A stretch of 64,000 nucleotides of DNA from Myripristis murdjan. Lineage: Eukaryota; Chordata; Actinopteri; Holocentriformes; Holocentridae. Of the stretch, positions 56,201 through 64,000 are shown one piece after another. Within the stretch, counting starts at the first letter, position 1. Each line of letters begins with the position of its first letter. The notes below the pieces were generated by a model that saw nothing but the letters and a program-made list of their open reading frames with translations, did not search any database and was not told the DNA's origin. The translations under genes were made by a program, and so were the position numbers. The DNA is taken from positions 24,211,487 through 24,275,486 of the forward strand of contig NC_044003.1 of NCBI RefSeq assembly GCF_902150065.1, read 5' to 3'.

Positions 56201-59200
56201 ATTTTAGTCTTTGGAGGTCAAGTCAGACGAAGACATGCAGAATCTTGAGGTGCTGATTAACCATAATACACATGCAAAATTTGGGTCACTGATATGATTA
56301 GTTAATTGAATGACGACAACAAATGCTATCGCTATAGGTGCAAAAATAGTATTAGTATTTCTGCTTCCAAATTTATGTGACACAAATGTCATGAGTGAAA
56401 ATAATGACAAATAAAAATTTTGCTCTGCTGTCCTGACAATTTTGCTGTCCACTGTAAATCTTCTCTATTAAAAAAAAAAAAAAAGATTCATGGCTTTGTG
56501 TTTGTGTTGAGAGGGACAAAGTGACATTACTGTTATTGACACTTGCAGCTCTGGCGTCCTGGCTCGCCTTGGCGTCCCTGGCAAGCTGTGCCCGCGTGGC
56601 GGCAATTAGGCTGTCGTGTGCCAGCTCCTGTACCCGCAGATACCATGGAGCGCTGCCATCGATCCCGTAGTCCCCCGATGAGACCCCCTCATCATCATCC
56701 TCACCGGCTCCATCTGCAGCGAAGATCAGGGACTCGGAGGAGGCTGTGATGCCTGGGGGGAGCAGAGGGAGAAAAGGCAGAGGGAGAGTCTAATTCAAAA
56801 GCACCGCAATATTCTGTGAGCTTGCCAACACCTAAACCCCTCTAGGTCAAAGCCCTGGATTAATTACTGTCCTACAGTCTCACTGAGCACTCTGTGTTTA
56901 ATTTCATGGCTCTATTGTGAAAGGCTGCAAAGATGCTGAAAAACAGTGACATAGGGGGGAAAAACACACAAATACAAGTCCATTCAGGATTTAAATATAA
57001 CAGCACAATGAAGCAAAAGTGATTCTCTCTCTCCTGGAAATCCTTTTTATGTCCTCAACGCTACTCATTTGCAGTGTCAGACAGAATGCAGCAGACAGAC
57101 ACTGCACCGGGCTGTATGGCACTGTCCAAATTTCATTTTTTGGCTCTCCTGCCAAGTGTGGGTAAACCAAAATGTAACTGCCTGCCAAGAATCCTTTTTA
57201 CCAGGCAAAATACTTATTTTTATTTCCCTGCATATTTTTGAACAAAAATATGTCACTCTGCCCCTTTTCAATGCTATTTTATGTGCGTGGAATCAGGTGC
57301 TTTGTGAAACACTGAGTGCACAGACAAGCCGATTTAGCATTTTAATTTAAAACTTGCTCACTCTCTTGTAAAATGGATCAAGTTTGTTATTCCAACTGAC
57401 TGACTCTAATGACTCAACATGTGGGAGTACTGTTAGATTTTACAGCAAAGAAACAGGAGGAAAGTTTTCACAAGTTTAGACACTAACACTTTGTGGAGGG
57501 GGAGCGTAACAGACAGCCAATCAGGGAGCCTCTCTGACACAGATCCATTGTTTTGCTGTTATTTGATTGGCCCACAGTCAACGAGTGTGCAGTGGCCAGC
57601 AGGGCCAAAGTCTGAGAGAGGGAACAAAACCAAACACTTAGCATGTAACAAAGGATTTGAATGTTACCGTCTCCAGTGTATTGGGTGATGCTTACTGATT
57701 TATCAAACAAATACAATTTTTAGAGGCAGCTAGTGCTTGGTAGGTGTTTAAGGATAATACCAGTTATTTTCCACCTTGGCCTGATTGTACTAGTTTTAGC
57801 TATCTTGTCGATTGAGTGTGTTCATAATGTCACCACTTTCTTCACTCAGCTTTGCATACCTCCAGTTTTAAGTGAGCGCTGCTCTCCGACTGGAAATTGA
57901 GGCTCAGGTTGAAAATAACCATAATTAAGATTCAATTTAAGACCCAGCTATGCATGCGGACAAGAGAGGGTAAGTCGCTTGGTGTCCCTTTACCTTTTGC
58001 AAGGTTCAGCAGGACGTAGGAGGTACTGTCTGACTGTTGCAGGTCATGGAGAATAGGCGGGGGGCTGGGGGAGCCCCGTGGTTGGCAGTGTGTTTGGGCC
58101 ACCAGGGGGCTTCGCTCTGAAGCACCCCCGAAATCTGACAGCGAGGGAGAACTGTCCGGCTCATGGCTGAGGCCACCATCTGTGGAGCAGATCAGAGTTT
58201 CTATGTAATGGGAGTTTTGTCCCGGATTAAAAAATGCACATCTTCTGCAAATTAAATCCTCACAGTAATCCATTTAGTTCACTCTATTTACCAGGTGCAA
58301 TAAGTGTACTGGATCTGCCTCGGTGGCACTTTTGCAGACACCTTTGATGTATGGTGTAACAATACCTCCCAGACAGTGTGCTACATATTGCACTCAACAT
58401 TTGCACATACAATATCTATAAATACTCATATCTTCATCACTGAATCTGCATTATCGTTTCTCCTTCCAGGTGCATTTTCTTGATCTATTAGACTGATGGC
58501 AGGTACAGACAAATCACACAACAGCATTAAATGTTCGACTGGTGGCTCTCATCCAGGGTCTGCCACAGAACTCTTAAGCAGCTACAAAAACCTTACAAGT
58601 GATGCATTTCTATATACGGGCTGCAAGTGGAGTTCACAATCACGTCTCCACAGTAGGCTCAAGTGGAGCTCATCGAAGACCAACACTAACTTAAATCATG
58701 TATGACTGAAAACACATTGAACCAATGCCGATGCCGTACACAATTGAGCCCTACTGATAAAGTCTCAGTGCAATTTAAGTTTTAAAATAAGAACAGCTGT
58801 CAGATCAGATTATCTTAAGGCATCATGGTTCTCTACAATGCACAGTTAAATGTGGCAGATGCCGTGTATCTTAAAGTACTGTGCATTTACACACCAGCTG
58901 CTTTGCGGCGGGTGACAATTACAGGAGAAAGCAACATGAAGTGTATTAGAGCGGCGTGGAGCCAACAGAGCAGCTTCAGTGTTCACAGGCATAGATTCAC
59001 CAAGTCTCTGGAGGGGTTTCCTTTCATTTATCACCAATCTGTCTATTTCAATTGATGCCACTGTTCGTTATGCCCTCTTCAGAGTGGAGAAATCTGGACA
59101 AATACATTTCTACTAGGTATCAACTAGCTTGTATGCAACATCTCGAAAAAAATAATGGTGCTAGGCAATTATATGGAAAGTTTAGTGACACCAAGAATGG

Positions 59201-60006
59201 GTAAGTCTAAGTGGTGGGGCAAACAAAAAACAATACAGCATTATTATTGCAATATTTTGTGTGGCAACATTGTATCAATACACAGACACCAAGTATGGAT
59301 ATTGTATTTCCACATATTGATGCACCATTTATGACAGTGTTGAACCATCTGTCTGCTTGACAATCCCATTTTGCTGCACTAAAAATGCCTGAAGTGAAAT
59401 GAACCTGACAACTTTACCTTATTATATAAAACAGATGTTGACAAAGTTTTCCCTTGTGGACATAATTTGCAGATGAAAAAAAAGGCAGTAAATCGCAATA
59501 CATCACAATATGTGCTATCACAATACTGATGTAAAATGTTTAAAACGGCAATACTACCCTACCATGGCTTCAGTCTCGTGGTAATATTGTATCGTGGGGC
59601 CTCTGGTGATTCGCTGGCTAACGTGTTAGTATGTAGTCTTAAAGCAGAGAGCGGCTGCTGACCTGTCAGCTCCAGCGGGCTGCACAGCGAGTTCTCAGGC
59701 GGAGCCAGCAGAGGCAGGCAGGGATGCTTGGACTCGGCGTCTTCCAGACCCTCCACCAGAGGAATAGACGCGTTCTGTACAAACTGCACCAGCAGCTGAT
59801 CCGAGACACACACACACACACACACACACACGAATTGAGATCGTAACGCCAGTGGGGTGAGACAAACATCAGTGTGTGAGGGCTGTGATATCCCACAATC
59901 TAATTTCACCAACAGTGTTCTGCCTCAACAGTAAATATGAGGAGTGCAAACAGGATGCAGGGAGGGTTATTACCTCAGGTTTGGAGTCAAGCTCATCAGA
60001 AAGCAT
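51076..60006 (-). CDS. znf410: Zinc finger protein 410
   Basis: A nuclear five-finger C2H2 factor; in mammals it is notably dedicated to activating CHD4 of the NuRD complex. Minus-strand coding exons: 60006-59974, 59795-59663, 58179-57994, 56752 to about 56543, 55609-55477, 54237-54056, 53405-53316, 53170-53051, 51780-51661 and 51176-51076. They total about 435 aa (human 478). The N-terminus is [11 protein letters not shown], then [13 protein letters not shown]; the middle has [14 protein letters not shown] and [20 protein letters not shown]. Fingers: [76 protein letters not shown] and [17 protein letters not shown]. The tail holds SSLLEADGE and the final [20 protein letters not shown]. The donor of exon 4 is ambiguous (56543 or 56531). 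A non-coding leader exon probably ends at 60617. Confidence 0.96.
52975..53036. repeat. (TG)n microsatellite, 15 nt after the znf410 exon 8 donor
   Basis: About 31 perfect TG units on the plus strand, therefore (CA)n in the znf410 transcript. It begins about 15 nt inside the intron that follows exon 8 (53170-53051). Confidence 0.97.
53182..53208. repeat. (CA)n microsatellite, 11 nt before the znf410 exon 8 acceptor
   Basis: About 13 CA units on the plus strand, therefore (UG)n in the znf410 transcript. It ends 11 nt before exon 8 and takes the place of the usual pyrimidine tract. Confidence 0.97.
59140..59570. repeat. AT-rich miniature-element-like repeat in znf410 intron
   Basis: Words such as AATCGCAATACATCACAATA, TGCTATCACAATACTGATG and TTGCAATATTTTGTGTGG are typical of fish non-autonomous DNA transposons with 'cgcaatac/cacaatat' motifs. 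The ends are worn (CTAGGCAATTATATGG on the left, GGCAATACTACCCTACC on the right). It lies in the intron before exon 3 in transcript order. Confidence 0.5.
59805..59831. repeat. (CA)n microsatellite, about 10 nt before the znf410 exon 2 acceptor
   Basis: About 13 CA units on the plus strand, so (UG)n in the transcript, separated from the exon 2 acceptor by CTCGGATCAG. It is a second (UG)n tract at a 3' splice site of this gene. Confidence 0.95.
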
Positions 60007-60760
60007 GGGTCACACTTCGTGAAATCTGTTGAGCAAGATAACAGGCTGTAACAGGACATAATAATCTAGTTTATCAAAGGGATCTAAATGGGCTTAAGGT
60101 CACCGGATATAAAAGCAGCACATACCCACAATCGACCTGCTGCTTGTGAGATTCTCAGTCGGTCATATGTTTTGGCTCTGACTCATCTCTCACCGAGAGC
60201 CATCTCACAAGCTCTAAGGTCAAACACAACGGGACAGAAACGTCAAGTCCACAACTAAATATATATTACATCCAGCCTGTGCTAGCTAACATCACTAGCT
60301 ACACATTTAGCCTAATTTAATGGACAAAAACTGGCAAACCAAGCAATGTGACTGTGTAACTACAGGCTGAAACTAATGCCAGTATTCATCGTCGTCTTCA
60401 GTCTAGTTACAGCTCGAAGTGCTTTAGATAAAATCTGTCTTGTCAACTTAGCTAGCTAGGTTAGCTCACAAACTAGCCCCGGCGAGTTTGTTGTTGTTCA
60501 AGCTAGCTAGCCAGATGTTAGCAGCTCGATGTCAAACCGGCCAGACTCAACACTGCGGCTCCGGGTCCCGCTATACCTGTCTACGTCGCCAAACGATTAA
60601 AAACGTGACAGTATACCTTGCAAATGAGTGAATTTAGACGACGCCGAGAGCCAACTGTGAGAAATGTGTGAAAACACTGTAGCAGGTTTGTTCTACGGAG
60701 AGCCCGATGGAACAATGTTTTGAGCCACTTCCGCGTTTCCTTCCAGTACAAGGAAACTGA
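60007..60760 (-). promoter_or_regulatory. znf410 leader exon and promoter region
   Basis: On the minus strand a leader exon probably ends ATTTGCAAG followed by GTATAC (low edge 60617). A second splice (TTGCTCAACAG acceptor near 60028) leads into the short 5' UTR before ATG at 60006. The stretch at about 60620-60760 is less AT-rich and has no TATA box. The region 60280-60540 repeats the word GCTAGCTAG/AGCTAGC often but holds no coding exon. Confidence 0.5.
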
Positions 60761-60779
60761 TCCATCGGTGCCACCTAGT

Positions 60780-63700
60780 GGTGAAACTAAGTGCTGCCAG
60801 CGTGTGTCAGTGGAAAAAAAAGTTGTAACGGAGTAATTAGATTATTAGGGTTTTATAGATCCAGGCATCTCAAAGTGTGTCAGTATCTGCAGCCCAGAAA
60901 CACTTTGCATTGTCTATTTGTGATGTATGATTGCATGTTTTTTTAATTTACTGAGTTTGTTGTTGTCTGCAGAATCACCATTATAGTCTTGATGGTTGCC
61001 ATGCAGAAAGTACAGGTTATAACCTTGTTTATTTTCTTATTAGGCTCAAAATGCTGACTGGCATGAAAAGCCTGTAGAAATCTGTAACCTGTTAAAGTGA
61101 GGAGTATAAAAATCACATCAAACCATAAGGACATGTTCCTTTGAAATGACATTTATTATACAATTAATGACGTTTTCTCTAGAAATTTACAAAAGGTGTG
61201 TGAGCACTGAACACCAAGCCCTCCACCCTTGGCATTTTAATGACCATTGATTAGTTGAGCTGATGTGATCCTCATTCATGGTAAGCACATCATCCTCTCA
61301 CAGGTTGGCCACAGGACTCAAAACCGATTTCTGCACTGAGTCTGTGCAGCTGGACTGACAGACTCAACCAACTTGGCCAATGCCTTCGGTTATTTCCGAG
61401 CCTGTTTACAATCACACTGTATTGGACAAATTTCAAAATTTAAACAAACCAAGATCACCTTAAAAAACAATCCTCACTAGGGCTAATGATCATTGTTTTC
61501 AATCGCCGCTGCTGGTGCAGTACTCAAACACAGAGAAAATAGTCACAATCCTTAAATTCCCACAACTTTAAATAAAAACAAATAAAATTCAAAACAGCTG
61601 CCAACTTTTAGATGGGTGACTCAGACTCCAGTGTGCCGCAGGATCACAAATGACCTCCAGGCAAAAGAAGTACATGTTCACCTGTTTCACTGAAGTTATG
61701 GTGACAAGTGGGCCTAGTCTTTTTTATAAGTAATATACAATGAATGGCAAATGCATATACATGAAGCTCATGCCTTTCATTTACTTCTGTTAACCTCTAA
61801 CACTGAATATTGCTGTGTTTACTGAATAAAGCAGTGATCACGTAATATCATCATGTCACAACTACAATTACAGTCCAAGAGACAGAAAAGTATGTATTCC
61901 AAGACCCAAAGAGCCTTTAGTTTAATCAAATTCAGCTGCACCGCGCTCAACGACAAAATCAATAAACAGTAACTTGAATTTGGGTAGACAGAAACCGAGG
62001 AATTACTGTCACTCCAACAATGTAAATCCCTGTAAACAGAACATTTTTAGGTACAGTGAGCTGATTGTAGCTGTATCGTCTAATGAGCAGATGTGCTGTG
62101 GTATAAAGCCAAAGGCAGCAGACAAGAGCAGCTCTCCGCTGTAAAAACGGGTCACGCCTGTGCATCAGTGTGCTACTGACTATTTTTCGGCTCTATCAAT
62201 GCCATCATTTATTCCAATGGTATTCTAGCAATACAATCAGTATGACAAAAGTAGATTGACGAGTCAGCCAAATCACGTTTACAAGATTTGTATACTTGTG
62301 CGGTAAATCTTTGAGAGAGAACAATTTGTGCAAAACTCGCAGTCCCAGATTGAGGACTTAGTCTGAAGAGGGGTTATAATTATTCATTCTGTACCAATTA
62401 ACCCAGAATTGTTTAATATTCTGACACTTGCATGTTTGGGGTGTACATTTTCTTTTGGAGTTATTAGCATAGGACAAAAAAAAGCACCAACAACATGGCA
62501 GGTAAATACATACAGCTGCCCTGAATTATGACCTGCAGCTGTAAAACCTGAAGCACAAACACACTGGCACCGCTTTTGTTTAAAGCCAAGGATCCTGCCT
62601 GTGGTCTTGCTGCTTGTTTATGGAGTTACAATGTACAATTAAATCTGGATCACCACAGAACACAAGATATTTCTCAATAAGGCCTGTCTTAAACATATAT
62701 GGCATATTTTACTGGACCTATTAGAATAAAACTACACATATCATAGGCTCAAAAATCCTGTTGCTGTGTTTCTTATGCACACAACCTGAATTTGTTTGCA
62801 AAACGTCTCATGGCATTTCAAACCTTTGCTTAGAAGAGACACCAAGAGTTCTTTATTTTCAGATACATATGGCTAAAGACTGCAATAGTTGAAAAGAAGT
62901 CATCCATTACTTGAGGTGTTCCCTGTATGCCATTTTAAGTCAACATAAGCACACAGAGTACATTGTGATCATCACAAAATAGATGTACACATAATATGAT
63001 AAAATTAAGAGCAGAATGCTAAAGGAAAACATTGCTGGTAAAAAAAAAAAAAAAAAAAAGCTCATGACAATGTCATAATGTATTGTCATTCATGAAAACT
63101 GTACAGATGCCTCACAATGCACTTCAAGTAAATTATAAAGAAAAAAAAAGACCTTTGCAGTTTGTGTTTCTGACATAGCTGCCTTGAAGGATCACTCAAA
63201 TTGCTTCAGAGCCACTCTCAAGATATTTTAGTGCAAACACAAAAGGTTTGGATATTAAGGCCATAACTACAAACACAGAAAAAAAAAGAAAATTAGATAT
63301 GCTGGCCAAAACTCCATGACTGATTATGAACTCTGGAGTTCATAAACTACAATCTGGACGTTGAATACCTTAACCAGAAGCTGAGCTGCTGTCCTCTTTC
63401 ACTAATGAACCCACAGATTGATGTACCAGTACAGTTCGAAACAAAGGGAACTGTCTTAGTCGTTGTTTTTTCATGCCCATTTAGGTTTTATCAAGTTTCT
63501 TTCATAAAACTCCATCAAGGTTGATGCACTTTATAATTCCAAACAGAAGCTAAAAACCCAAAGTGTGCATTAAGGTAGGGAATTCATTAAATTACATCCC
63601 TCTTTATAACCGCCCCCACAAAAGATAAAGGCTACAAAACACACATCAAGCCATTAATAAATATTGATTGTTATGAGCTATAGGAAGCACGCTCCACTTG

Positions 63701-64000
63701 AATGGACTGCTCAGAGCTACACTCCCAGTCAGTTTTCAAAGTACAGTATTACAGCTGCCATCAACATGATGGGAAAGCTAAGCACGAAGGTGTCGACAAA
63801 CTGTGCCAAAGCTTACATGCAAAAAGTTCCAAAATACAGCAGAAATTATGGAGACACTTTAGGCACATGTTCCTGTTTGAAGATGAAAATAGGCAAGAGG
63901 CCCTGAACATTCACTCTGACATGAAAATATAGTCTTACGCCTGATAATCAGAGATATAAAACTGCTGACTGCAGCACAAAGTACTTTAGATTACAAGCAT
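60780..64000. other. Non-coding right end, possible 3' UTR of an unseen minus-strand gene
   Basis: No exon is recognised on either strand. Plus TTTATT at 61152-61157 is AATAAA on the minus strand. To its right lies almost 3 kb of AT-rich, complex sequence with few recognisable repeats and several A-runs (for example 63040-63059). That texture fits a long 3' UTR of a gene transcribed leftward whose coding part would lie beyond 64000. This is inference. The 76-80 aa frames near 63660-63930 have no recognisable family. Confidence 0.3.

Noticed and set aside
63664-63932. 76- and 80-codon frames at the right end
   Set aside because: No domain, no splice or start context, and they overlap in different frames of the same sequence.

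Overview
The window is vertebrate nuclear DNA, most likely from a teleost fish. Genes are split into many small exons with GT-AG introns, intergenic DNA is rich in microsatellites and decayed transposons, and every recognisable protein is a vertebrate orthologue. I see no bacterial, viral or CRISPR content. Six protein-coding genes can be assembled exon by exon with consistent phases: yy1 (+, 5' end outside the window), lrfn5 (-), a minimal SAM-domain gene like samd15 (-), aldh6a1 (+), entpd5 (+) and znf410 (-). The human orthologues of all six lie on chromosome 14 (14q21 to 14q32), so this is a rearranged block of conserved synteny.

Layout. 1-5.9 kb: the last five coding exons of yy1, ending in four C2H2 fingers. 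A tight cluster of YY1-type binding sites lies in the first intron seen here. 5.9-17.4 kb: intergenic DNA with GA/TC microsatellites, a decayed non-LTR retrotransposon (about 10.7-12.25 kb), another interspersed repeat, and AT-rich blocks that may be conserved non-coding elements. 17.4-23.0 kb: lrfn5, a synaptic adhesion molecule, on the minus strand and about 800 aa long. It ends in a PDZ-ligand-like tail that mammalian LRFN5 lacks. 23.0-30.5 kb: intergenic. 30.5-32.6 kb: the 114-aa SAM gene. It is divergent from aldh6a1 (33.2-39.9 kb), with about 600 bp between the two start codons. 41.7-49.9 kb: entpd5 with a promoter carrying ACGT-core elements. 51.1-60.7 kb: znf410, convergent with entpd5. 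60.8-64 kb: no coding sequence; it may be the 3' UTR of a minus-strand gene beyond the right edge.

The genes do not form one pathway. YY1 and ZNF410 are nuclear zinc-finger regulators. ALDH6A1 is a mitochondrial valine/thymine catabolic enzyme. ENTPD5 is an ER/secreted nucleoside diphosphatase that supports glycoprotein folding. LRFN5 is a neuronal surface protein. I found no wholly new system. The best leads are regulatory or structural: YY1 sites inside yy1, (UG)n/(CA)n tracts flanking the znf410 exon for the fifth finger, the SAM-only samd15-like gene sharing a promoter region with aldh6a1, and the PDZ-type tail of lrfn5. Exon borders come from splice motifs, phase and recalled family sequences; no transcript or alignment was available.
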